NCBI GenBank assembly: GCA_013397845.1
Contig: VZTG01008547.1
Coordinates: 1,292,008-1,356,007 of the forward strand
Reading direction: 5' to 3'
Length of the DNA stretch: 64,000 nt
From: Melanocharis versteri
Taxonomy: Eukaryota > Chordata > Aves > Passeriformes > Melanocharitidae
Shown here: positions 1 through 11,700 of the stretch, in pieces
Layout of the letters: every line of letters begins with the position of its first letter
How positions within the stretch are numbered: position 1 is the first letter of the stretch
Notes under the pieces: generated by a model
Told to the model about the DNA's origin: nothing
What the model saw: the letters and a program-made list of their open reading frames with translations, nothing else
Database searches by the model: none
Translations under genes and position numbers: made by a program

Positions 1-2109
1 TTCAACCAAGCCCCCTTAGAATAAAGCACTACTGCAACAGATAGGAGGATATTCCAATATATTCATGACAGTTTAAGTGTTCATATTCACATCTCAAAAT
101 CCTGTACAATAAAAACAGTGTTAGTTCTTCTGATTCATTTTTAAAGCAAAGAACATTTCCATGTTTTCCAATTCATAGAACATTTCCAATCTTTCATAGA
201 CTGCCATGACTATTTAACTACACTTTACAGTCCTCTCACCCTCACACTTGATGTGAAGTAGGGAAAATGCAAAGATGCATAGGCTCCTTTACCAGCTTGT
301 TTCTCTTTTAAATCAAAACTTCTGATGATTAAAGAAGAGCAGATAAAAGAAAGTACAGCTCGAGGCTATGATATAATGCACTTAGAGGTCCCAAAGGCAA
401 TATTCCTAACATCTACAACCGACCCTGAAACATAACAGAGGAATGTAAATGTTAGGGCTGGGCTCTTAAATTCAAGTTTCCTGACACACTGTGGGCTGAC
501 AGCCTTTGAATTTATAAAGACCTCCTATCTAAACAACCAAAAGAGCTAAAGATCGCTTAGAATAATTATTTTGATCTGTACTTGCAAAGCAGTAGCAACC
601 TATGAGAAAGTATTACCATGTACATATCCAGGCGATTATTTCATCTGATCATATGTGGTTTCTTCATCTTAAAATTGCTCTTCTGTGCATAGCTGGAGAC
701 AAGTTTTGTCTGTAAAAATGTGTGTCAGGGGATTCATAACCCATTTTAAGTATTTGTGTGTAACCGCATACACTTAACATGCTTTAGAATGGATCAAGAC
801 ATTATTTGTCCTCATGATATTTTTTCAAATGACTGAAATATTTGAGTCTTTAATGGAAATGCCTTCTCTTAGTTCAGGGTTTTTTTCCACGATATTATTT
901 AAAAAAAAAGAGCCAAAAAAACAACAAAAGAAAGTATTTTTGGTTTTCTGTGGATGCCTAAAAAATCCAATGAATGAGCCACAGAAATTTCTTTGGAGAC
1001 CAAGGGCACCTTAAATTTTTGCAATAAAAGTATGCGAGGAGTATCTAATGGGTCCTGCCAAATAAACATGCTCATTGGCATGGCTATTGCACAATAGCTC
1101 TGAGTTTAGCACAGGGCATGTTAGCAACACCTGCTTTCCGTCAAAACTGTCATGATGTTGGGCCAAGGTGACCTCTTCATTCTGTAATATGGGTCACTGG
1201 AAAACATGCACAATGTCCACTAGGATGCCTCAATGAGAACTCAGGGCTCTCTTCTGCCTCCGTGTACTTTGCATGGAAAACTCAATCCATCTGTGGGGAC
1301 CTGCCCTTCACAGTCATGAGGCTTTCAAGGGTGGCCTCAGCTATTCTCAACAAATTAATTTTTATTTTTCCCAGACTATTAACTTTCATTCTGAAAACAA
1401 CAACAACAACAACCAAAACCAAAAAACTACAAACAAACAAACAAAAAACCCAAACCAAACCAAACCAAACCAAACCAAACCAAATGACTTATAAGGAATT
1501 GAAGAGCTTGAGAGAGTAGGCTTTGTTTAAAATCATAATTGCTTCTGCCACCAAAATTGACATGAATCCCAATATACATTAAAATTCAGTATACATCACA
1601 TCTTTTATAATATGGGTATGCTTATCGAACATATATTCTGGTCTGTGAAATGTAAAGAGGTTTATTTCTAAAGGTTTTTATGAGCACTAGCTGCATCTGA
1701 AATTTTTTCTTTCTGAGTAAATGCATGTTTTACAACGGCCCTCTCATACCTCAGAAGGGTTAGAAGGGACACTGGTAAACTTTTTATCACCCTCTGATGT
1801 ATGCAAGTGCTTCAGAGCATCAAAGTAGACAAATCAAAAAAAATGCAACTGAATGAATTTCTCAAGTAAGAGAAGGAAAATCAGTGGTTTATTTGTGGAG
1901 AGTGTAGTAATGAAAACAACAGACATTTGAAGGTGTGAAAGTTATTTAACTGCTGGCTCACAGTAAACCAGAAACATGTATTTCTGATTACACTGAAGAT
2001 AACCATTCCCATACTGAATCAAGCCAAAGTTGTGTCAATTTGCTGTCATCTGACAATGGGCAGTAGTGGTACTTTGGGAAAGACATACAAAACAGGACAG
2101 ATAAAACCC
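1..2109. other. Upstream non-coding sequence
   Basis: AT-rich sequence with no exon-like open frame that I can support. The only structured element is the A/C-rich simple repeat at 1,393-1,485. If the gene downstream is GABRB3, this would lie in the intergenic space 5' of it, which in other vertebrates separates it from the divergently transcribed GABRA5. No GABRA5-like exon is visible here. Confidence 0.6.
1393..1485. repeat. A/C-rich simple repeat, (AAC)n then (AAACC)n
   Basis: A short run of AAC triplets passes into AAAC units and then six AAACC/CAAAC pentamers. The short open frames over it on both strands are by-products of the repeat and not genes. Confidence 0.9.
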
Positions 2110-2850
2110 AATTCTTTCCCAGGTATAAACTTTCATTTTCAAGCACTGTGGAGTTTATGGACTTCCTCAGGCAGAGGGTGTGTTCACAACATTGATCTTA
2201 ATATCTATTGATGGAGCTTCTTCTCATGCATTTGTCTAATGGATTCTTGAGCCCATTTATATCTTTGACCTCCACAGCTTCCTCTGGCAACGAGCCCTAC
2301 AATTTAATTATGCATTGTGTGATAAAGGACTTCATATTGTTTGCTTTAAACCGACCGCCTGATCATCTGAGTGCTTCTCTGTTTTTCATAATATGCGTGA
2401 TAGCAAATAATCATTTAGGCAGCCTATGATTTCATATACGTCCATCATCTCTCTCCTCCCTCAACTGCCTTCCAGACTTAAGTGTCTCAGCCTAAATCTT
2501 TTTCTTCCTACCAATGCCATTCCATACTTCTAATCATCCCTGTAGCTCTTTCCTGTACATTTATTGAGCTCTCAAGCTCTTTGAGATGGAAGAGAACAGC
2601 ATGAAGCTTCGAGAGTGTGGGTAGAGCACAGATTTCTACAATACTGTACTGATCCTACTTTGTTCTATTAATTCCCTCATTGTTCTTAGCACTTGTTTAC
2701 CTTTTTGACCTCTGCTGAGCACAGAGCTGGAACCTTCACTAAACTATCTGCAATGGCACTGAGATCTTTAGTGTAAGGATAATGGCAAATTTATGCACTG
2801 GTCTTGTGTGTATTTTCATGGCTTTCCCTATGCCTATTATTTTTATATTT
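2110..2850 (-). mobile_element. Old, diverged CR1 LINE fragment, minus strand
   Basis: On the + strand the block matches, in order, the reverse complement of the old amniote CR1 3' region. The landmarks are a segment like 'ggcaacgagccctacaattt' near 2,286, then 'gcattgtgtgataaagga' near 2,312, 'taatcatccctgtagctctttcc' near 2,531, and 'cctttttgacctctgctgagcac' near 2,700 followed by a 'gagatcttt' segment. Coding sense is therefore minus. Many mismatches and small indels point to an old insertion with no intact frame. The outer boundaries are approximate and were judged from memory of the family consensus, not from an alignment. Confidence 0.8.
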
Positions 2851-4367
2851 GGAAATCGAATGCATTAAAAAGAAAAGAGAAAATAAATTCTGTGGACTAT
2901 AATAATGCTATAGAACTACAGAATTTGAACTAGAACTGGACATATTCAAAAATATCAGCGATTAAATGTGAGTAAACAGGAGTCCACAATTTGACATAGT
3001 CTCGCTTCATCCTTATCTCGCTCTGAAATGCCAACAAACAGGTTTGTAGACTTGCTAATTCACTGGCATGTTTCTGAGCAGTGCTAAACTTCCCATCTCT
3101 GGCTGATGCCAAAAGGAGTCAAGACTGGCTAGCCCTCATAGAATTGGACCTGAAGAGTATTGTTCTGGTAACTGTTTATGCTATGTGACATTGTCACTTC
3201 CATACTATTTGTGGAACTTGATGCTGGGAAAAATGAATTTCTAGAGAGGTTATGAAAGATCAAGGATGCTATAATGTCATCATAATTACATGTAACTTGG
3301 GCATCAGTATTACATAAAAGCATATTGAATGCTTACTTAACATAACATTTGAATAAATCATGTTTAAAATCATGTTCACTGAAACATTTATTTCAGCTAG
3401 AGCTACATAGTTTAAGCTTCTCATACATAAACATTTTCAGCATTATTTATGAAAACTTGGCTTGCATCCACTTAATTTATATTTTAAAAAATAAGAGATA
3501 GCTATGTGAATCTTATATTTATAGCGAAAACCTCCATCGTCTGCTGCTTACTGAGGTTTCAGCAGATCTACAATGGTAATTCAATAACTGTGTCTACAAT
3601 ATCCTGGGAGTTTTAAACACAGTTTCTCATTTTTGCATTTGACATTTCAGTCTGTACTTTCTTACTTTTCTTGATAGGCTTCTAGGTACTAAAAATAATT
3701 AGTTAGTGCCTATCACGCTATGTGACAGTGATGCCCTTGAATACCTAATGGTTAGCAAGGGTTGAACCTCCTAGGAAAAGTGAATTTTATTGACTCATTG
3801 GTGCAAGTGCCTCACTGCTTCTGAAGTTTCTGGAAGGAGAGTTTGCAAAGTGGGTTGAACAGTCTTGAAGTAGAAGCCCAGAATCAGCTGTTCTAGGGAG
3901 GAAGATTTACAGCTGGGTTTTGCTGTTGCAACCAATAGTTACTGCACCAAAGTCATGTAGGATGAGGTCCATTCAGCCTCTATTGTGCACGCTAGGTCAA
4001 CCAACAACTCTATTTTCTTCATTTCAAAGTGAGTAAGGCTCAAACATAAGGAGGTGTACATTCCCCGAGCCAGTGGAGAGGGAGTTTAGCATCACATTTG
4101 TTTTTCTTCCTGTTTGTAAATAACTTGTGTGAGATTTACAGAATTCTTCCCAGTGTAGAAAAAGCAAGTATTTTTTTCTCAGTAGTGGCCTTCCAGGTTC
4201 ATATGGTCTCAAATCTGAAGCTAAAATATCTCACTTCCTTATTGTTAGCATTGTCTTACAAGCTATAAAATTAGCCTTTGCACCTATATTTTAAAGCTGA
4301 ATCATTTTGTTAGATACATAACGTCAAGAGTACTTGTTAAGCATCCTGTGATTCATTAGCATTAAAG
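2851..4367. other. Non-coding, no recognised element
   Basis: AT-rich unique sequence between two CR1 copies. The short open frames show no domain, signal or splice context. I see nothing here that I can name. Confidence 0.55.
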
Positions 4368-5010
4368 CACAGAATCATAGAATGGTTTGAGTTGGAAGGG
4401 ACCTTAAAGATCATCTAGTTCCAATCCCCATGCTATAGGCTGGGACACCTTCCACTAGACCAGGTTGCTCAGAGCCCCATCCAACCTGGGCTTGAACTCT
4501 TCCGGGATGGGGCATCCACAACTTCCCTTGGCAACCTGTTCCAGTGCCTCATTAGTGTCATAGTTTGAATTTTTTTCCTAAAACCTAATCTAGATGAACT
4601 CTCTTTTAGTTAGAATCCATTTCTCATTGTCTTGTCACTACACCCTCTTCTGAAAAGTCCCTCTCCATCTTCCTTATGGGTTCTCTTTAGGTACTGGAAG
4701 GTTGCAATTAGGTCATCCCAAGGCCTTCTCTTCTCCAGACTGAACAAACCCAATTGTCTCAGCCTTTCGTCACAGGAGAAGCGTTCCATCCCTTTAAGCA
4801 TCTCGGTGCCCTTCCTCTGGACTCAGTCCAACAGGTCCATCTCCTTCCTGTGCTGGGGACCCCAGGGGTGGATGCACCACTCCAGGTGGGGTCTCACCTC
4901 ACCCTGCTGGCCACGCTGCTTTGGATGCAGCCCAGGACACGTTTGGCTCTCTGGGCTCCAAGTGCACATTGCTGGGTCATGTCCAGCCTCTCATCCACCA
5001 GCACTGCTTT
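4368..5010 (-). mobile_element. CR1 LINE 3' fragment, minus strand
   Basis: The + strand opens with 'cacagaatcatagaatgg' and then 'gttggaagggacctt', which is the reverse complement of the typical avian CR1 3' end. It continues through the usual 3' UTR and ORF2-end landmarks: 'caacctgttccagtgcctca' near 4,530, the 'ctcagcctttcgtcacaggagaag' stretch near 4,757 and 'ccaggggtggatgcac' near 4,862. The element is 5'-truncated near 5,010, as most CR1 copies are. It is much better preserved than the copy at 2,110-2,850, so it is younger. The open frames at 4,632-5,050 are frames through this repeat. Confidence 0.95.
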
Positions 5011-8000
5011 GTATTGTGGCCTTAATACAGAGGGAATGATCCTTGTTTAAAATTTTACTTACATCTGGATAAAAGACTCCAGGAATTCCAGAAATAAAGT
5101 ATTAATTTAGCAGCTTTTCTGTTTCTTTGCTGGCCACTTAACATTAGCAGAGATTTTCTTCATGGGACTCCAACCTAAAGACATCTTGGTCTAATAAACT
5201 TTTGTAGGGCAATATGCTTAATGTACTGAAACAGATCTCGCTTTCATTCCCATTAAATCACGTGAATGGGATATATCTCAGGCAATACTACCTACCCAAA
5301 AGTTAGATATCTTGCTAGCTATGGGCTATATGTTCATAGTTATTAGGTACTTCTGAAGGGTGATTCATTTACACTATTTTAGTCTATTTCAGCCTCTGGA
5401 GTTTCCTTCTGTCTTTGGACTTTCTTTCGCTGTCCTCACTGATTATTAAAGTAGTCCATGGTAACTGGTTCAGACTTACACATTTAATCTCTGATGCTTA
5501 CGTCAGCAAGGAGGAATCCAAACCAGAGGCATTTTGAGTCATGGTATCATCCAGAAATTGTGTGGTCTTTAAAAAGACACACAAAGTTCTAAGTTTGCAG
5601 TTCAGGGAAGTCCTAACATTCCAGCATGGTTTGTTCATGGCATGTTTTTCTGTATTATATTGAGTGGGCCTTCAAGAGAGCTGGAGAGAAAAAAAGGGGA
5701 AAAGATAAGCTACTATTTCTGTTATTTTAATAATCCTAAATGCAAAATATTAGTTCTTTCTAGCAACAAAAATTCCACCAGCTGCCACACTGAAACCATA
5801 TGCCCTCCATTTGATTTAGCATCAACAACTGCCTGGCTGCACATAGAGCCTCTCTGCTTAATAGTGGCTCTAGGCAAGTGCATGCATAATATTCAAAGCA
5901 GTTTTGTTCTTTTATTAAAGTTGTGATAAGGATGCAAAGCATTTTAATGGGAATAATCAATTATATAATGATATTCATATACAACAAAGTGCTTTTAATA
6001 TAAGTACTTTTAATGTGCTGCTTTTGTGACAGGGGAATTACTTTTGTAATACTTTCAGAAGCATGTCTTCTATTGGTGCCAGGCAGACAGAGCCGTGCTA
6101 GGAGACTCCCGAACTCCATTTACTCCCCATTCATAAGAAGGCGTTTTTCAATGCAGAGACCACATGATTTTACCACTCTGCTGAATAAGAGAATTTCAAC
6201 ATTAAGATGTGTCTACATATGTTTTGCAAGAGAAGAAAAAAATGGAGTGCATTATCAGTCTGAATAAAAGCTGATTGTGAAACTTCAACACTTGAAAGAT
6301 TAAATTTGATTCTTTCCCATTACATTTGCCTAATGTTTTTCTTGATCTCCTTTTGCTGTTATCATTTCTCTACCAATAAGGAAGCTAAGTTAATTCTGTC
6401 CTGCCATTGGCATTTTTGATGATGGATGTCAAAAGTTATAAACACAGGGTGGCCACACATGATGTTTTGCAGAGTTCTGAAAAATTTCACCAATCTACTA
6501 AATTAAGAAAACTCTCATTGTATTCAAATTTCTTTTTATCTCATGGGTATGGATATATTTAGGTAATGAGATGGAAACCAGGTACTTATTCCATCTATAC
6601 TGTAGATTTCCATTTAGAAGTGGTGCCCTCTTCCCGCCCTAGCTAATTTGCTGTAAGTCCCATGCCAGTTGTCATGGTTACAGGTTGAGCTGTCTGTCTC
6701 CCAGGTGCCACTGGCTGTGTTTGGGAGCAATCCTAAAGGATGGTGAAGGCTGAGCATGCTCCCTGAGTCTCTGTATCCAGCCTCTGCAAATGCAGGGTGG
6801 TTGCTCCAGTACCTTGCAGCAAGTTGCAACGTGCACTTCAGAAAAGAGCCCAGCCATCTTCTTGTGACTCTACCAATATGAGACCCCTAACTATAATCAG
6901 GACATATATTTGGGTCAGTGTTCAGGCTTCAGATGCTACTTCTCTGCTCTTCCTCCCCTTCCCTCTCCTTTGCTGAGCTCAAGAAATTACCCGACGGGGG
7001 TCAGGCAGAAGCAGACAGCTAAGAAGTGTGGAGAATAAATGAGTAAACGAAACTGTACTTGAGAATATCAATCAAACCCCAACAGAGCATGCCCAGGTGT
7101 GGCTGCACGCATACAATACTATAATCTTTAAATCCAGAGCTATGTGGTTTGTGAATCTTGATGCCAGAACAATCAAAAGAACATAAGATATTGTGAAATT
7201 TGGAGTAGGATTAATCTGAAGATTAGACGTAGGTGTCTACACAAGACCTGGGTGTTCCCATTATGTCAACAGAGATCTAGTCAACTCGGTTAATGTAGCC
7301 TTTGTACAGAAAGCTGGGGATCCTTCTCTTGGGTGGAATCTGCCCTGAGAGTTTCAGCCCAGTTCCCATACACAAGCATTCTGAGCCATTGGAATTCTCT
7401 AAGGTGTCTCCCTGGAACTCCAATCAACCCTCCAGTAGAGTGCGAGTGTTGTGTAGGACCTGTGTGGTAACTGGCAACTCTGCAGTGTCTCAGGTACCTC
7501 AGGGCACCTTAAATGGAGCAGATGGTGGCATCCAAGTTGAGCCCAGCCCAGCACTATCAGTTGTGTTTTACGTGGCTGGCCATCTCAATGAGATCCAAGA
7601 CATGAGAGAGCCCCCACATCTTACCCAGTGCACAAGAGAGTTGAGCATTCATAAAACTCAGCTGTTAATATCCTTTAGCCAGTGCATATTTAATGTAAAA
7701 GGCATAACCACTCCAGGAATAGGGACCAAACCCAGCATCTAACTTTCCCATGTAAGTGGAGCTTAATGCATCCAAACTCGGGATCATTTACCCCATGCTT
7801 TTAGTTGCTTCTCTTTAACTCCTCTAAGCAGACAGGTGAAGTAATGCACAGAGACATAAATCAGATTTTAAGATACAAATCAATACTTATTATGGAGTGC
7901 CTCTTAGATTCATCACGCCTTCTCAGAAACTACTTAGCTAAAACTTATATTTTATTGCTGATTCCAGCAAAGCCAACACATTTCAGACAACATTTCTTGC

Positions 8001-8704
8001 TCTCCTTCAAATCAGTTGCACTATTTCTGAAGAGTAGTTTTTTCCCACATGTTCAGAAACCATCCAACAAAAAAAGTTCAGGGAAAAAACCCTCTTTTTT
8101 CTAGTTAAAGAATGCAAAATGAATTCTGCAAAGTCATGTGGATTTCAATTGAAAAGCTCAAAAATATAGACTCTAGCTTTGAATTTTCAATACGCCTTTT
8201 TTATATGAACCTCAATGTTTAATCACACATAAAAGTATTCAAAATATCAGAGATAAATTACTTACATTGACACTGCAATACACTGCATTAGACCTCAATG
8301 TATTTTTTTAGTTTTATTTATTAAAAAAAATAATGAAATAACTGAATTGGATAATGTTCATCTGGATCAATTGGAAAGCATTGCTGAAAATTATGCATGT
8401 AGCTCTATCAAAAACATATCTTTTCATTGTGTTTTTCACAAAAGCAGTTACTATTTTTTTCTTTTTTCATTTCTTGGCAACAGAGTCATGGATCTATAAT
8501 TAAAAACCCACTTAGGCAATTTCCAAAGGATTATTACAATCTTGTCATGTGAGGGGTTGAACAAGTCAATTTATAGGTTATTTTTTTCCCCATTTCTAGA
8601 CTCTATAATGATGGTCTGAAAATGTTTAGAGCCATAAACGAGGGGGGTTTTTTGGTGATGGACACAAGGCATGCAACTAATATTCTCTTTTTCTCTCTTT
8701 TTAG
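5011..8704. other. Non-coding, no recognised element
   Basis: Unique AT-rich sequence. It contains a lone CRE-like octamer TTACGTCA at 5,498-5,505 and a 146-codon open frame at 7,302-7,742. That frame has no recognisable domain and no splice or promoter context, so I treat it as chance. A long pyrimidine tract at the right end (about 8,680-8,704) forms the acceptor of the exon-like segment that follows. Confidence 0.5.
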
Positions 8705-8752
8705 GAATGCAGTTGAAGAAAACAAAAAATTATATGCAATTTATGACACAAG
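8705..8752 (+). other. Candidate orphan exon (48 nt), unassigned
   Basis: A 48-nt segment lies between a strong acceptor (pyrimidine run ending in TTTTTAG at 8,704) and a full-consensus donor (AAG before GTGAGT, intron side starting at 8,753). Two of its three frames are open. One reads N-A-V-E-E-N-K-K-L-Y-A-I-Y-D-T, entering and leaving in phase 2. The other begins with ATG at 8,707. The length is a multiple of three. It could be an alternative 5' exon of the beta-subunit gene about 7 kb downstream, an exon of a non-coding RNA, or a decoy. I do not recognise the peptide, and one exon-like segment in 64 kb can arise by chance. Confidence 0.4.
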
Positions 8753-11700
8753 GTGAGTTACTAAAAGTACTTTAAGCATGTGATTATTATCTGTAATAGA
8801 ATGTAAATCCTTCAAAATGTTAAAAATTATTATGAACTTTTTTTCCTGGGCCACAAGATAATCTTTAAAGCAAAATGAAAAATATTTTAACCCATCACAC
8901 ACAATTCTGTATAAACCTAATAATGATTCCCCCTTAAATATAGTGATTTCCCCCTCTGTGTACACTGCATATGACAAAGAAATACAGTTACACAACCAGC
9001 TTAATTTACATGTTATTTCACAGATGGAATATGGCCCACAATCCTGATCTGTGTGTTATGAGCTTAACTGTGTCTGCTTCTGATGCCAATGTTTGGGGAA
9101 TGAGAGCGAAGGGCTAGCTGGCACAGCCTTGGGAAAAGAGGATGCATTTAGAAAGACCAGCAGAGCGCTGTGCCTTGGCAGTGGAAGGCTGTGGATGCAG
9201 CCTCTATATAAACACACCTCCGCACCCTGAAGCCTTTCCTTTCCCCTCATCCTTCATGGACTGGTTCCTGTTAAGGGCACTCCTCAGTGTAAGCAAAAAA
9301 GGATTTCTTTCCTTCTCAAAGGATAAGAGCAAGACATACATCAGATTTTCACTTTACTTTACCCATAGCTTTTTCTTTGTTAACCTGGATTTTCACTTCC
9401 ACAACTGTGTCTAGAAAATGAAATAATTTCAGTTCACTTCCTTCTCATTGCTTATCCTGTTTTATGTGGAAGTGTTTGCACCTCCCTCCCCTCTGTGTTT
9501 TTTAATTTGTCTTTCCTCTTTTCCTCTGTTAAAAATCAAAGGGACATTTGGATGAAACTGCCAGGAACCAGCTTCTTGGTGTTTTAGCTAGTCCTAATAC
9601 AGATACATCAGCTAGAATCCTGACTTGATCTTCCTTTACATATACATAATATTAAATATAAGCAATTCAAACAACTCATGTTTGTCTTCTTCACCCTATA
9701 TAATCTCCTGCAAAATGAGGCTGGGATCTTACCTTGGAATTCTGGCTGCTGTTAGTAAAAAATTACATAAACAATAATTATCACAAATGAGATTCATAAA
9801 GGTATTGATAAATATGAAAATGTAAATATATGGGCTATATCCATCTGATATGGCCTTATAGGAAAAAGGTAACTGCTGCATACTGTTTTGTTAAGAATAA
9901 TGTGCTCCTGACAAAGGGATTTAGATGAATCCACTCAAGTAGAAACTTAACAAAAAAGTCCAATATAAAATAGCACTTCTTCAACTGCAGCTACAGTGAA
10001 AAAATAAAAAATGTTGTAACTCAGTTACTTGTCTGTTTTTCTCTGAAGACTCTGTTTTCATCCGGACAGAGACTTAAAAAAGTAGTATTTCTAATGCACC
10101 ACAGGCTTCTCTAATGTATTTTTGTTATTTCAGTGCATAATCATTAATCTTTATGATGAAAAAATGTGAGTTATAAAGAGCCATGATTATTTCTTCCTCT
10201 GCCAAAGTGTCAATGGATTTTTATTTTGATGTGTCTGACTCACTATGTGCATAATCCAGAGGTTTTGCCGCATAAGGAATGGAGTGTTGCAGGAATACTC
10301 TTTTAAATTCATTCAGATAATTCAAATTTTTGTTCTGTTTTCTTGAATATGAAGAAAAAATAGCCATCTGAAATTTAAACAGCTGTTCAAGACAATTTGG
10401 GTCAAGCCTCTTATTAAAGGCAAATTTTCCCCATTACTCATAAGTATTAATAACTTATTCTTTATGTGCCCCACTGAAACATTCAGATATCCACTACATC
10501 AGAACTGTTGACATAACACCATTAATATTTCTGTATAATTAAATGTAAACCAGCAAATTATGCAACCAAAGCGAATGGATTCATGCAATGCTGCTTTCAA
10601 TCTGCATGGTAGAAATGGGGACAATGATTATAAACTCACTGTCAGTTAAATAAACTGTTGAGAATATTACCCAACATCAGCAAAGATTACACACAATTTC
10701 TAAACATATATATAGTAAATAAACATAATCTTGTTCTCCTCACGCAGTATGTCCAACAACCACTGCTCATTATCTGAACAGGCAAAACACAGTGTAAAAA
10801 ACTGCCAAAATGCAGAGTATTCCCTAAGCCCTAATGCTCCCCACCACACTTCTGTCACTCTAAAATTCTGCTTCTGCTGAGATACTGTAGGACAGAAAAA
10901 GAGAAAGTTGAGCTTTCTGAAGGAAATACTAATTTTCTATCGTATGGTATTTTGACAAAAATGATCCTCAATTTTTGATCTCATAAAATGAAAAAGAAGT
11001 CACATTTAGAAAAAAAAAAGTTGAGAATTTTCTTGTGCATTTTTCCCAGCCAGTTTTATTAATTACACCTTCTCAGCAGGTTAAACCAGCAGGCTATTAA
11101 AATTGCTGCAAGGCAGAGTAGGTTAGCAGCAGCATGGGTCTCGGCCTAGTAAGATTAATGTCCTGTGTTCCTCAGAAGACAACATTTCAGCCATAGCAGC
11201 AATTCTTCCCACTTTCTTTTAGTTTCAGTCTCTCTCCTTTGTATCTCTGAACCCTTTGTGATTGCAGTTTGCTCCAGGATAAGACTGGACCTTTGTCAAA
11301 ATCAGTTAAATGACAGACAGGCCAGGAAGGAAAATGAAAAAGAAAATATTTGATAAGTGATTCTGACCTCAGTGTGTAAGTGGAGTTAAGTTCATTTTGT
11401 CAGGTAAACCCCCAGTACCACTTTCCAGCACAGGAGTTCAGTGATGTATTGCATGGTGTGATCAAATACTTCTTCCCTGATTCCCAAGCCAGGTTTTCTC
11501 CTACAATCTGGTGACTGATAGTGGTAGTACTGCAAATGCATCGGTTGTGAGCAGACCTCTCCCTTCCTCTAGCCTTCCTGTCATTGCCTCCTCTGCTGTA
11601 TCTCCATTAGTACTGACAATGATGAAGGCAACTGGAATTTGTTCCAAAATTTTGAGTCGCTTCTCATTCCAATCCCACTGCCTTCAACCATTTCTGTCCT

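Noticed and set aside
5498..5505. CRE-like octamer TTACGTCA
   Set aside because: An isolated 8-base match in 64 kb with no promoter nearby; expected by chance.
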